From Geodermatophilus obscurus (GTDB lineage: Bacteria; Actinomycetota; Actinomycetes; Mycobacteriales; Geodermatophilaceae): 64,000 nucleotides of DNA. Below, piece by piece: positions 49,332 through 58,184 of the stretch; position 1 is the stretch's first letter; every line of letters begins with the position of its first letter. The notes below the pieces were generated by a model, which was not told where the DNA came from, did not search any database, and saw nothing but the letters and a program-made list of their open reading frames with translations. Where the stretch lies: NCBI RefSeq assembly GCF_900115395.1, contig NZ_FOWE01000001.1, forward strand, positions 1 to 64,000, given 5' to 3'. The position numbers were made by a program, and so were the translations under genes.

Positions 49332-50623
49332 AGACCCTCCTGGCCATCCTGCTGTCCCTCGGTGCCGGTGCCGGTGCCGGTGTCGCCGTCGTCGCGGGCG
49401 TCTCCGCCGTGGTGGACACCGACAGCTCCGCCGTCGAGCAGAGCGACCAGTCGTCGGTCGACGTCCTGGAGTACGGCGACCGCGGCTGACCCGCCGGTGC
49501 CGGCGTCCGCGCGAGCGGACGCCAGCACCCCGCCCCAGGCCCGCACGCTCGAGTCCCAGTCCAGGCCGGCGGCGTGCCGGGCCGCGGCCACACCCATCGC
49601 CGTCCGCGTCACGCCGTCCGCCAGCAGGCGCTCCACCGCCGCCGTGAACCCGTCGAGGTCGTCGACGAGGAGCCCCGTGCGGCCGTCGAGCACCGACTCG
49701 TTGAGACCCCCGGCCGACCGGTAGCCCACGGTCGGCGTCCGGTGCGCGCCGGCCTCGGTGACGACGATGCCCCAGCCCTCCTTGACCGACGGGCACAGGT
49801 GCACCCAGGCCGCGGCGAGCTGCCCGTGCTTGGCGTCCTCGTCGAGGAAGCCGTGGAACTCCACCCGGTCGGCGACGCCCAGCCGCTCGGCCTCGGCGCG
49901 CAGCCGCTCGTCCCACCAGCCCTCGCCGACCACCGCCAGGGTGAGGTCGGGCCAGCGCTCCTCCAGCCGCGCGAGCACCTCGAGCGCGTGCTCGACCCGC
50001 TTGTGCGGCACCAGCCGGCCCAGCACCACCAGGCGTGGGGCGGCCGAGCGGCGGACCGCCACCCGCGGCGCCGGCTCGATCCCGTTGGGGACGACCGTCA
50101 CCCGCGACGGCGCCACCCCCAGGCCGGCCAGCTCGGTGCGGGTGGCGCCCGACACCGTGACGTAACGGCAGTGCCGGTAGACCCACGGCGCCAGCCGCGA
50201 CTCCAGCCACCAGCCGACCGCGCCGCCGAGCCGGCCGAAGACGATCGGCCACTGCTCGCGGTGCACGTGGTGGACGAGGACCACCACCGGCGCGCGCGTC
50301 ACCAGCGGACTGCAGAAGGGCAGGCCGTTCTGCACGTCGACGACCAGGCGCGGGCGGCGTCGCAGCACGTGCAGCAGCGCTCGGGGGTAGACACCCAGCC
50401 GGCCGCCGCGGCGGACCACCCGGACCCCCTGGACGACCTCCTCCGCGGGTGCGTCGCCGTGGGCGGCGCAGAAGACCTCGACCTCGAGACCGGCGGCCGC
50501 CAGGCCCTCCGCGACGCGGTGCACGTACCGTTCCGACCCGCCCCCCTCCGGGTGGCTGAGGTCACGCCAGTTGACGAACAGGACGTCGACCGGGGCTCGT
50601 CGACGGCGGGAGACCTGAGTCAC
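49223..50623 (-). CDS. Glycosyltransferase family 4 (GT4), Rv0225-like
   Basis: A 466-aa GT-B glycosyltransferase. The N-terminal domain has DVLFVNWRDLSHPEGGGSERYVHRVAEGLAAAGL, and the C-terminal domain has RLVVLGRLVPHKRVEHALEVLARL, VEFHGFLDEDAKHGQLAAAWVHLCPSVKEGWGIVVTEAGA with the nucleotide-sugar-binding EGWG...E motif. It probably adds a sugar in envelope glycan synthesis. The last 85 residues (after ARADAGTGG) are low-complexity and encoded antisense to the DUF2613 gene and the end of the upstream membrane protein gene. The start is uncertain; GTG 50632 is possible. Confidence 0.88.
   Translation of the reverse strand: MTQVSRRRRAPVDVLFVNWRDLSHPEGGGSERYVHRVAEGLAAAGLEVEVFCAAHGDAPAEEVVQGVRVVRRGGRLGVYPRALLHVLRRRPRLVVDVQNGLPFCSPLVTRAPVVVLVHHVHREQWPIVFGRLGGAVGWWLESRLAPWVYRHCRYVTVSGATRTELAGLGVAPSRVTVVPNGIEPAPRVAVRRSAAPRLVVLGRLVPHKRVEHALEVLARLEERWPDLTLAVVGEGWWDERLRAEAERLGVADRVEFHGFLDEDAKHGQLAAAWVHLCPSVKEGWGIVVTEAGAHRTPTVGYRSAGGLNESVLDGRTGLLVDDLDGFTAAVERLLADGVTRTAMGVAAARHAAGLDWDSSVRAWGGVLASARADAGTGGSAAVAVLQDVDRRLVALLDGGAVGVHHGGDARDDGDTGTGTGTEGQQDGQEGLHAATSFPEGRRRSATVDADTVIHNAAPATAPSAAP
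49328..49489 (+). CDS. DUF2613 small membrane protein (53 aa)
   Basis: A 53-aa protein with one N-terminal helix (LLAILLSLGAGAGAGVAVVAGVSAVV) and an acidic tail, matching DUF2613. In mycobacteria the related Rv0236A lies next to aftD, fitting the cluster context. The GTG overlaps the preceding stop (GTGA, 49328-49331). The entire gene is antisense to the GT4 coding sequence. Confidence 0.85.
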   Translation: MKTLLAILLSLGAGAGAGVAVVAGVSAVVDTDSSAVEQSDQSSVDVLEYGDRG

Positions 50624-50689
50624 CCGCGGCACGATACAGACGGGTACCAACCATTTCGTAATCACCATTCGGGTGAGGAGGAGGCGCGC
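50624..50689. promoter_or_regulatory. Divergent promoter region between GT4 and methyltransferase
   Basis: This 66-bp gap is clearly less GC-rich than the surrounding DNA (GGTACCAACCATTTCGTAATCACCATTC). It separates divergent starts and must carry promoters for both genes. AGGAGGAGG (50676-50684) sits 5 nt before the methyltransferase GTG. I cannot place -35/-10 boxes with confidence. Confidence 0.5.
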
Positions 50690-51499
50690 GTGGGAATGGA
50701 TCGCTCGGCGACACTGCGGCGTTCGGTCAGGCTGTTCCGCGCGTTCCTGCGCGAGCAGAGCGACCCGGACCTGTTCTACGGCGTGCTGGCGGAGGACTCG
50801 GTCCGGCAGCTGGCCCGGCACGCCGACCTCGCCGGCGCCACGGTCCTCGACGTGGGCGGCGGCCCGGGGTACTTCTCCCAGGCGTTCCGGGCCGCCGGCG
50901 CCCGGTACGTGGGGCTCGAGCCCGACGCGGGGGAGATGGCCGCACGCGGGGAGCCGGAGCCCGGGACGCTGCGCGGCAGCGGCGAGGCGCTCCCGGTCCG
51001 CACCGGCGCGGTCGACGTCTGCTACTCGTCGAACGTGCTCGAGCACGTCCGCCGGCCCTGGCTCATGGCCGACGAGATGGTGCGGGTGACCAGGCCGGGA
51101 GGAACGGTCTACCTCTCCTACACGCCGTGGCTGTCGCCGTGGGGCGGGCACGAGACCGCGCCCTGGCACTACCTCGGCGGTGCCTACGCCCGCCGGCGCC
51201 ACCGCCGCCGGACCGGGTCGGAGCCGAAGAACCGCTTCGGTGAGTCGCTGTTCGCCGTCTCGGTCGGCGCGACCCTGGGGTGGGCGCGGCGCTGCCAGGA
51301 CGCCGAGGTGGTCTCCGTCCACCCCCGCTACCACCCCTGGTGGGCGGCTTGGGTCGTGCGCGTCCCGGGACTGCGCGAGGTGGTCTCGTGGAACCTCGTC
51401 GTCGTGCTGCGGAAGCACGGGGACGCCGCCGGAGCTCCGGGAAGTGGTCACGTCCTGCAAGCGACCGGTGACGGGAAGTCATCGTCGCCGCGGCGATAA
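50690..51499 (+). CDS. Class I methyltransferase (Rv0224c-like)
   Basis: A 269-aa SAM-dependent methyltransferase. Motif I VLDVGGGPGYFSQAF, then YVGLEPDAGEM, ALPVRTGAVDVCYSSNVLEHVRRPWLMADEMVRVTRPGGTVYLSYTPW. The pairing with a divergent GT4 gene mirrors Rv0224c/Rv0225 in M. tuberculosis, supporting a role in modifying a cell-envelope glycan or lipid. The GTG at 50690 is preferred over the ATG at 50696 on ribosome-site spacing. Confidence 0.9.
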   Translation: MGMDRSATLRRSVRLFRAFLREQSDPDLFYGVLAEDSVRQLARHADLAGATVLDVGGGPGYFSQAFRAAGARYVGLEPDAGEMAARGEPEPGTLRGSGEALPVRTGAVDVCYSSNVLEHVRRPWLMADEMVRVTRPGGTVYLSYTPWLSPWGGHETAPWHYLGGAYARRRHRRRTGSEPKNRFGESLFAVSVGATLGWARRCQDAEVVSVHPRYHPWWAAWVVRVPGLREVVSWNLVVVLRKHGDAAGAPGSGHVLQATGDGKSSSPRR

Positions 51500-51506
51500 C
51501 AAGCGT

Positions 51507-51532
51507 TACCGATCACTTCCGGGTGATCGGTA
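51507..51532. terminator. 10-bp inverted repeat after the methyltransferase gene
   Basis: TACCGATCAC (51507-51516) pairs with GTGATCGGTA (51523-51532) around a 6-nt loop, 7 nt after the methyltransferase stop. It is either a terminator or an operator for the downstream promoter, since it lies only 20 bp from a good -35 box. Confidence 0.5.
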
Positions 51533-51552
51533 CGGCGCCATACCGCCCGGGT

Positions 51553-51581
51553 TTGGTGCCCCGGCTACCCGACAGTAATGT
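51553..51581 (+). promoter_or_regulatory. Sigma-70-like promoter for the DUF3068-aftD genes
   Basis: TTGGTG (51553-51558) and TAATGT (51576-51581) are separated by exactly 17 bp. The -10 box fits the actinobacterial TAnnnT pattern. Transcription would start about 48 bp before the ATG at 51636. It is among the best promoter candidates in the window. Confidence 0.55.
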
Positions 51582-51635
51582 GACGCGGGCCGCGACGCCG
51601 CAGGTGCCGTCGCACGGTCGAGGAGGTCTGCCCAC

Positions 51636-52619
51636 ATGCGTCGTGCACGGGTCCTGGGACACGGGCTGCTGGCCCTCGGTGCCGTCCTCCTCGGTGCCGC
51701 GCTCGCCGTCCGGCTGTTCCTCGTGCCGAGCCTGGTGGTCCTCCCGCTGGACCAGAACACCGTGGCGACCGCCTCCGCGACCGACGTCACCTACCTCGAC
51801 TTCAGCACCTTCGAGGAGATCGAGGGTGCCGAGGCCGACGTCCGGGTCGAGGTGGAGGGCACCCCCGGTGCCGCCGAGGCCTCCGACGACGTCGCGGTGT
51901 GGTCCTCGGGCACCCGGCTCACCGACGCCGGCACCGAGGGCCTGATCACCGCCAGCCAGTACACGGCCTGCCTCGACCGCCGCGAGGCGGTCGCGCTCGA
52001 CTGCGACGCGGAGACCGTCGACGAGGACCCGGCCGACGTGCAGGGCGTGACCGTCACCTTCCCGTTCGGCACCGAGCAGCAGGACTACGACGTCTGGAAC
52101 GTCACCACGCGGCAGACCTTCCCGGCCCGGTTCGTCGCCGAGGACGAGATCGAGGGCGTGGCGGTCTACCGCTTCGAGCAGGAGATCCCCGACACCGTGG
52201 TCCGCTCGACCTCCGTTCCCGCCGCGCTCGCCGGCGCCACCGGTGAGGGCACCGTCGAGGCCGACATCGTCTACAGCAACGTGCGGACCCTGTGGGTCGA
52301 GCCCACCAGCGGGGTCGTGGTCTCCTCGGAGGAGTCCCCGTTCACCCGGCTGGTGGGCCCTGACGGCACCGAGGGCGCGACCATCCTGCGCGCCGACATC
52401 GCCGCCGACCCGGAGACGGTCGCCGCGGGTGCGGAGCGCGCCGTGGAGAACCGCGACCGGATCGCCCTCATCAGCCGGACCGTCCCGCTGGCCGTCGCGG
52501 CCCTGGGGCTGGTGCTGGTCGTCGCCGGGCTCGTGCTCCTGACCCGCGCCACGCGCGGTGCGCACCGGACGCCGCAGGCCGCCCAGGCGGCCCGGGAGCC
52601 GGTGTCCTCCGCCCAGTGA
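51636..52619 (+). CDS. DUF3068 (PorA-like) membrane protein, Rv0227c-like
   Basis: A 327-aa protein with one N-terminal helix (GLLALGAVLLGAALAVRLFLVPSLVVLP), a large extracytoplasmic domain and a C-terminal helix (TVPLAVAALGLVLVVAGLVLLT). Domain features include LDFSTFEEIEGAEADVRVEVEGT, WSSGTRLTDAG, VTVTFPFGTEQQDYDVWNVTTRQTFPA and NVRTLWVEPTSGVVVSSEE. Pfam DUF3068 is actinobacterial, and in Mycobacterium it is encoded beside AftD-linked genes. Function is unknown. AGGAGG (51621-51626) precedes the ATG. Confidence 0.9.
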   Translation: MRRARVLGHGLLALGAVLLGAALAVRLFLVPSLVVLPLDQNTVATASATDVTYLDFSTFEEIEGAEADVRVEVEGTPGAAEASDDVAVWSSGTRLTDAGTEGLITASQYTACLDRREAVALDCDAETVDEDPADVQGVTVTFPFGTEQQDYDVWNVTTRQTFPARFVAEDEIEGVAVYRFEQEIPDTVVRSTSVPAALAGATGEGTVEADIVYSNVRTLWVEPTSGVVVSSEESPFTRLVGPDGTEGATILRADIAADPETVAAGAERAVENRDRIALISRTVPLAVAALGLVLVVAGLVLLTRATRGAHRTPQAAQAAREPVSSAQ

Positions 52620-52668
52620 CCTCCCTCCGGGAGGGCGCCCCGTCGCCGGGGCGGCCCTCCCCGGGGTC

Positions 52669-55600
52669 GTGGCCGCGCCCCCGCTGACCGCCGAGTCCAC
52701 CGGACCTGCTCCGGTGGACCCGGCGGCGTCGCGAGCGGGGTCGAGCGTCCCGGGGGGCCCGGCCGCCGCGCCGCCGGTCACCCCGCAGCGCCCCGACCGG
52801 TCGACGGCGCTGCTGGAGCGGGTCCGCCTGGTGGCCGTCTGCCTGGCCTTCCTGGGCCTGTCGTTGTCCCAGGCGCCCGGACGGGTCCTCAACGACACCA
52901 AGCTCGACCTGACCGCGGACCCGTGGGGCTTCCTCGGCCGGGCCCTGCGGCTCTGGGAGCCCGAGGGCTTCGCCGGCCAGGTGCAGAACCAGGCCTACGG
53001 CTACCTCTTCCCGATGGGGCCCTTCTTCGGGCTCGGCCGGTCCGCGGGCCTGCCCGACTGGGTCGTCCAGCGGCTGTGGCTGGCGCTGCTCATGAGCACC
53101 GCCTTCCTCGGGATCGTCGTCCTCGCCCGGCGGCTGGGCATCGGGACCCCCGCGACCGGCCTCGTGGCCGGGGTGGCCTACGCCCTGGCGCCGCGGATGG
53201 TCACCGCCATCGGCGCCACCTCGGTGGAGGTCGTGCCGATGGCGGTGGCCCCCTGGGTGCTGGTGCCCCTCGTCGGGGCGGCCGCCCTGCGCTCCCCGCG
53301 GCGCGCCGCGGCGTGGTCGGGCCTGGCCGTCCTGTGCGCCGGCGGCGTGAACGCGGTGGCCGCCGCCGCGGTGCTGCCGCTGCCGGTGCTGTGGCTGCTG
53401 ACCCGGCCTGCCGGTCCGCTGCGGCGGCGGCTCGCCGCGTGGTGGGCGCTGGCGGTGGGGCTGGCCACGGCCTGGTGGGCCGGCCCCCTGCTGCTGCTCG
53501 GCCGCTACAGCCCGCCGTTCATCGACTACATCGAGACCGCCGACGTCACCACCGCCCCCACCGACGTCCTGTCGGTGCTGCGCGGCACCTCGCACTGGTT
53601 CGCCGCGCTGGGCTCCCCGAGCGGCCCCCTCTGGCCGGCGGGGTGGTCGCTGCTCACCGACACCCTGCCCGTCGCCGGCACGGTCGTGCTCGCCACCGCC
53701 GGCCTGGTGGCGCTCACCCGGCGGGGCCTGCCCGAGCGCACCTGGCTCGTGTACGGCGTCGTCGCCGGGGTCTCCCTGGTCACCCTCGGCCACCTGGCGA
53801 CGGTCGACGGCCTGCTCGCCGGGACGCTCAACGAGGCGCTCGACGGCCCGCTCGCGCCGCTGCGCAACGTGCACAAGTTCGATCCGGTGCTGCGCCTCCC
53901 GCTCGTGCTGGCCCTGGCGCACCTGGCGGCCCGGCTGGCGCGCCGCGCGTCGGGCGCGGAACCGGAGCACCCGGACCCGGTCCCGGCGGCGCGGCGGACG
54001 GTGTGGCCGGACTCCTGGACGCCGGTGTGGCCGACGGAGTGGCCGCGGCCGGCGGCCGTCGTCGCCCGGGCGCTGCTGGCGGTCCTCGCGCTGGCGCTCG
54101 TCGCCGGCGTCTCCCCGGCGCTCGCGGGCCGGCTGCCCACCGCCACCGGGTTCGAGGAGATCCCCGGCTACTGGCAGGAGGCCGCCGACCACCTCGCCGC
54201 CGAGCAGCCCAGCGGCCGGGCGCTGCTGGTGCCCGCGTCGTCGTTCGGCACCTATGTGTGGGGCAGCCCCCAGGACGAGCCGATGCAGCCGCTGGCCGAC
54301 TCGCCGTGGGACGTCCGCAACGCCATCCCGCTCACCAGCGAGGGGCACATCCGCTACCTCGACGCCCTCGGTCAGCGGCTGGAGCGCGGCGAGGGCTCGG
54401 AGGGGCTCACCCGTGCCCTCGCCCGCGCCGGCTTCTCGCACGTGGTCCTGCGCAACGACCTCGACGCCGGGTCGGCGGGCGCCGCCCGCTCCATCGTCGT
54501 CCGGCAGGCGCTGCGCACCTCGCCCGGCACCACCCTCGAGGCGTCCTTCGGCCCGGACCTCCCGGGGCTCCCGCTCACCTCCGGGCTGGTGCTCGACGCC
54601 GGGCTCGGCGAGCCCGCGCCGGCCGTCGAGGTCTACGCCGTCGACGGCGCCGCACCGCGTGCCTGGACCGCCCCGCTCGCCGACGCGGTGACCGTGGCCG
54701 GCGGCCCCGACGCCGTCGTGGACCTGGAGGAGCGGGGCCTGGTCACCGGCCGCCCCACGGTGCTCGCCGGTGAGGCCCCCGAGGGCAGCGGGCCGACGGT
54801 GGTCAGCGACGCGCTGGCCCTCCGGGAGCGCGCGTTCGGCCGGCTGTCCGACGCCGCGTCCAGCGCTCTCACCCCCGCCGAACCGCTGCGGATCGACGCG
54901 CCCGCCCGGGACTACCCGGTGGCGCAGCCGCGGGCGGCCCAGAGCGTCGTCCGCTACGACGGCGGGACGCCCAGCGCCTCGAGCTCGGCCTCCGACGCCG
55001 ACAGCCTCGGCGGCGCGCAGGTCGGTGCCGCGCCCTTCGCCGCGGTCGACGGCGACCGTTCGACCGCGTGGCGCCCGGCGGTGCGCTTCGCGAGCGCCGA
55101 GGCGGCCTGGTGGCGGCTGGACACCGACCAGCCCTTCACCGCCGCCGGCGTGACCGTGGTGCTCGACGCGGCGACCGCCGAGGACCCCCCGGCCGAGATC
55201 CGGCTGACCACCGACACCGGCTCCATCCGCCGTCCGTTGCAGGCCACCACCGAGCCCCAGGCCCTGCCGCTGCCGGCCGGCGTCACCGACACCCTCGTCA
55301 TCGGCCTCGACCGCACCGACGCCGGCACCGGGCCGGCGCTGGCCGAGGTGACGCTGCCCGGGATCACCGTGACCCGCACGGTCGTCACGCCGGAGCCCGA
55401 CGGGCCGGTCGACGCCTGGTCGTTCGCCACCTACGGGCCGCACGGCACGTCGTCGGGCTGCGTGGTCGACGCGACCGGCGACCCGCGGTGCGCGTCCGAC
55501 CTCGTCGCGGGGGCGGAGGAGCCGGCGACGCTCGACCGCGCGTTCACCGTGGCAGAGCCGGGGGGCCACGACCTCGCCGCCACCGCCGTCCCCCGGCCGG

Positions 55601-56997
55601 GTCCGGCGCTGGACGCGCTGCTGGCCGACGCCGGCGGGGCGGGGGTCGCGGTCACCGCCAGCAGCGCCGCCGTCCCCGACCCGCGGGGCAGCGCGCTCGC
55701 GGCCGTCGACGGCGACCCGGCCACCGCCTGGCTGGCAGACCCCGCGGACCGCGACCCGACTCTGGTGCTCACCTGGGACGAGCCGCGCGTCGTCGAGGAG
55801 CTGCAGCTGACCGTGACGCCGGGGCTGGCCGCGGCGGTCCCCACCGCGGTCACCCTCACCGGCGGGGGCCTGGAGCGCACGCTCGGCCTCGCCGAGGACG
55901 GCTCGGTCGCCTTCACGCCCATCACCACCGACCGCCTGGAGGTCACCTTCGAGCGGCCGCTGGACCTCGACTCGTGGGACCCCTACGGCCGGCGGCTGCG
56001 CGACCTCGGCGTCGGGGTCAGCGAGCTGACCGTCGGCGGCCCGCCGGCCGCCCTCGATCCCGGTGCGGTCGTCACGGTGCCCTGCGGGGAGGGGCCGGTG
56101 GTCGCCGTCGACGGGGTGGAGCGGCGGACGTCGGCGGAGACGACCGTCGGCGCGCTCCGCGACCTCGCGCCGCTCGAGCTGACCCCGTGCGACGGGGGCG
56201 CCGCCGTCGAGCTGCCGGCCGGCCGGCACCGCCTGGTCGTCGCGGGCACCGACACCCTCGCCGCCGCGACCGCGACGCTGACCCGGTCCGGGAGCGCCGC
56301 CGGGGAGGCGGGGGAGCGGCAGGCCGCCGACGTCACGCGCTGGGACGTCGAGCACCGCCGCGTCGACGTGCCCGCCCGGGACGAGGCGACCCTGCTCGTC
56401 GTCCCCGAGAACACCAACCCCGGCTGGACGGCGACCCTCGACGGCGAGGTGCTGGCGACCGTGGCCGTCGACGGCTGGCAGCAGGGCTGGGTCCTGCCGC
56501 CGGGCCCGGCCGGCACCGTGGCCCTCGACTTCGGGCCCGGCTCGCTGTACCGCACCGCCCTGCTGGCCGGCGGGGCCGCGGTGCTGCTGCTGGCCGTCCT
56601 CGCGGCGGCGCCGGCGCGCCGTCCGGTGCCCGCCGGCCGCGCCGGGCGCCCGCTGCCGGAGTGGGCGGTCGCCCTCGGCCTGGTCGGCGGGACGGCGCTC
56701 GTCGGCGGCGTGGTCGGCCTCGGCCTGCTGGCGCTGACGGTGCTCGCCGCCTCGGTGGCCGGCGCGCGGCGGCCGGCGGTCCTCGCGGCGCTGGTGGCGG
56801 CACCGCTCGCCGTCGCCGGCGCCCTGCTGCTCACCGCCCCGGCCGCGACCGGGACGCTGCGCCAGGTGCTCGCCCTGCTGGCCCTGGCGGCCGTGGTGGC
56901 CGCCGTCCTGCCGCCGGTGCGGCTGCCCGGCGGCGCGCGGGCACGGTGGCCCGCGCTGCGGCTCCGGCGACCGGCCGGCCCGGAGCGGGAGGCGTGA
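52669..56997 (+). CDS. aftD: AftD-like arabinofuranosyltransferase
   Basis: A 1442-aa GT-C-type enzyme like mycobacterial AftD, which adds alpha-(1->3)-arabinofuranose branches to arabinogalactan and lipoarabinomannan using decaprenyl-phosphoryl arabinose. The N-terminal half has many membrane helices with the conserved loop LNDTKLDLTADPWGFLGRALRLWEPEGFAGQVQNQAYGYLFPMGPFF, then SFGTYVWG and PWDVRNAIPLTSEGHIRYLDAL. The C-terminal half has extracellular beta-rich carbohydrate-binding-like domains (AVDGDRSTAWRP and AVDGDPATAWLAD repeats) and a final membrane segment. The GTG at 52669 is the likely start. The stop overlaps the next gene (GTGA). Confidence 0.88.
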   Translation: MAAPPLTAESTGPAPVDPAASRAGSSVPGGPAAAPPVTPQRPDRSTALLERVRLVAVCLAFLGLSLSQAPGRVLNDTKLDLTADPWGFLGRALRLWEPEGFAGQVQNQAYGYLFPMGPFFGLGRSAGLPDWVVQRLWLALLMSTAFLGIVVLARRLGIGTPATGLVAGVAYALAPRMVTAIGATSVEVVPMAVAPWVLVPLVGAAALRSPRRAAAWSGLAVLCAGGVNAVAAAAVLPLPVLWLLTRPAGPLRRRLAAWWALAVGLATAWWAGPLLLLGRYSPPFIDYIETADVTTAPTDVLSVLRGTSHWFAALGSPSGPLWPAGWSLLTDTLPVAGTVVLATAGLVALTRRGLPERTWLVYGVVAGVSLVTLGHLATVDGLLAGTLNEALDGPLAPLRNVHKFDPVLRLPLVLALAHLAARLARRASGAEPEHPDPVPAARRTVWPDSWTPVWPTEWPRPAAVVARALLAVLALALVAGVSPALAGRLPTATGFEEIPGYWQEAADHLAAEQPSGRALLVPASSFGTYVWGSPQDEPMQPLADSPWDVRNAIPLTSEGHIRYLDALGQRLERGEGSEGLTRALARAGFSHVVLRNDLDAGSAGAARSIVVRQALRTSPGTTLEASFGPDLPGLPLTSGLVLDAGLGEPAPAVEVYAVDGAAPRAWTAPLADAVTVAGGPDAVVDLEERGLVTGRPTVLAGEAPEGSGPTVVSDALALRERAFGRLSDAASSALTPAEPLRIDAPARDYPVAQPRAAQSVVRYDGGTPSASSSASDADSLGGAQVGAAPFAAVDGDRSTAWRPAVRFASAEAAWWRLDTDQPFTAAGVTVVLDAATAEDPPAEIRLTTDTGSIRRPLQATTEPQALPLPAGVTDTLVIGLDRTDAGTGPALAEVTLPGITVTRTVVTPEPDGPVDAWSFATYGPHGTSSGCVVDATGDPRCASDLVAGAEEPATLDRAFTVAEPGGHDLAATAVPRPGPALDALLADAGGAGVAVTASSAAVPDPRGSALAAVDGDPATAWLADPADRDPTLVLTWDEPRVVEELQLTVTPGLAAAVPTAVTLTGGGLERTLGLAEDGSVAFTPITTDRLEVTFERPLDLDSWDPYGRRLRDLGVGVSELTVGGPPAALDPGAVVTVPCGEGPVVAVDGVERRTSAETTVGALRDLAPLELTPCDGGAAVELPAGRHRLVVAGTDTLAAATATLTRSGSAAGEAGERQAADVTRWDVEHRRVDVPARDEATLLVVPENTNPGWTATLDGEVLATVAVDGWQQGWVLPPGPAGTVALDFGPGSLYRTALLAGGAAVLLLAVLAAAPARRPVPAGRAGRPLPEWAVALGLVGGTALVGGVVGLGLLALTVLAASVAGARRPAVLAALVAAPLAVAGALLLTAPAATGTLRQVLALLALAAVVAAVLPPVRLPGGARARWPALRLRRPAGPEREA

Positions 56998-58163
56998 GGC
57001 GGTCCCCGGCCGCGTCGGTGCTCCTGGTCGCCCTCCTGGCCGCCGGGTGCGTGCCCGGGGAGGCGCCGGGCGCCGTCGTGCCCCCGGCGGTCAGCGCCTG
57101 GCTCGAGCCCGCCTGCCCGCTGCCGGACGGCGAGCAGCCCATGACCGCCGACCTGCTCAACCGGGTCGTGGCGCAGGCCGACCTCCCGGGCTGGCAGGCG
57201 GCCGACGTCGGCACCAGTGCGCGGCTGGGGGACGGCCGGCTGGTGTGGGTCTTCGGCGACACCTTCCGCAGCCCGGGGACCGAGCCGCTCATGGTGTCGA
57301 ACTCGATGCTGGTCAGCTCCGGCTCCTGCGTCTCGCAGCTGGTCACCGGCGAGCGCGGGCCGCTGCTGCCCGACTCCGCCGACGGCACGGTGTACTGGCC
57401 GATGTCGGTCGTGGCGCTCCCCGGTGCGGCGGCGGGCCCCGACCACCGGGACGTGCAGGACGTCCTGCTGGTCCTGCTCGCGCGGACGCAGCGCGACGCC
57501 GGAGGAGGGGAGCTGCTGGACTTCCGCTTCCGGGGCACGTCGGTGGCGGTGTTCACCGTGCTCGAGCGGGAGGCGCCGCAGCTGCAGCAGATCGTCCGCG
57601 TCACCCCCGACGACGACGACCCGCAGCAGATCAACTGGGGAGCCGCCGCCGCGGTCGACGGCGGCTGGCTGTACGTGTACGGCACCCGGCTCCCGGGGGA
57701 CCCGCCGACCTTCGGCCGGGAGCTGTACGTGGCCCGCGTCCCGGTGGACTCCCCGGAGAACCGGCTGGCGTGGGAGTACTGGGACGGGTCGGCGTGGACC
57801 GGTCGGGCCGACACGGCCCGCCGGGTGCTCGGCGCGGTGGGCGGCGTCTCGCAGACCCTCTCGGTGGACCCGGTCGACGGTCGGTGGCTGGCGGTGTCCA
57901 AGCGCGACGGCGACCTCGGCGACTTCGTCTACACGTGGACCGCGCCGTCCCCCACCGGCCCGTGGACCCCGCGGCGGGCGCTGCCGGCGCCCGCGGGCTT
58001 CGACACCGGCGACCTGGCCTACGCCCCGCTCGCGCACCCCGACGTCCCGCTGGCCTCCGGGGGGCTGCTGCTGTCGATCTCGCGCAACGCCACGAACGGG
58101 GACCGGGTGTGGGCCGACCCGCGCATCGCGCGCCCGGTGTTCGTGGAGATCCCCCGGCCCTAG
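56994..58163 (+). CDS. Lipoprotein with DUF4185-like beta-propeller domain
   Basis: A 389-aa secreted lipoprotein. The signal peptide ends in a lipobox LAAGC (Cys19). The rest is beta-rich and resembles DUF4185 propeller-type proteins: LGDGRLVWVFGDTFRSPGTEPLMVSNSMLV, GTVYWPMSVVALPG, LYVYGTRLPG, FGRELYVARVPVDSPENRLAWEYWDGSAW and VSKRDGDLGDFVYTWTAPSPTGPW. It may bind or process extracellular polysaccharide. The GTG overlaps the aftD stop by 4 bp. Confidence 0.82.
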   Translation: MRRSPAASVLLVALLAAGCVPGEAPGAVVPPAVSAWLEPACPLPDGEQPMTADLLNRVVAQADLPGWQAADVGTSARLGDGRLVWVFGDTFRSPGTEPLMVSNSMLVSSGSCVSQLVTGERGPLLPDSADGTVYWPMSVVALPGAAAGPDHRDVQDVLLVLLARTQRDAGGGELLDFRFRGTSVAVFTVLEREAPQLQQIVRVTPDDDDPQQINWGAAAAVDGGWLYVYGTRLPGDPPTFGRELYVARVPVDSPENRLAWEYWDGSAWTGRADTARRVLGAVGGVSQTLSVDPVDGRWLAVSKRDGDLGDFVYTWTAPSPTGPWTPRRALPAPAGFDTGDLAYAPLAHPDVPLASGGLLLSISRNATNGDRVWADPRIARPVFVEIPRP

Positions 58164-58184
58164 CCGTACCGGCCGGGGGGTCGC

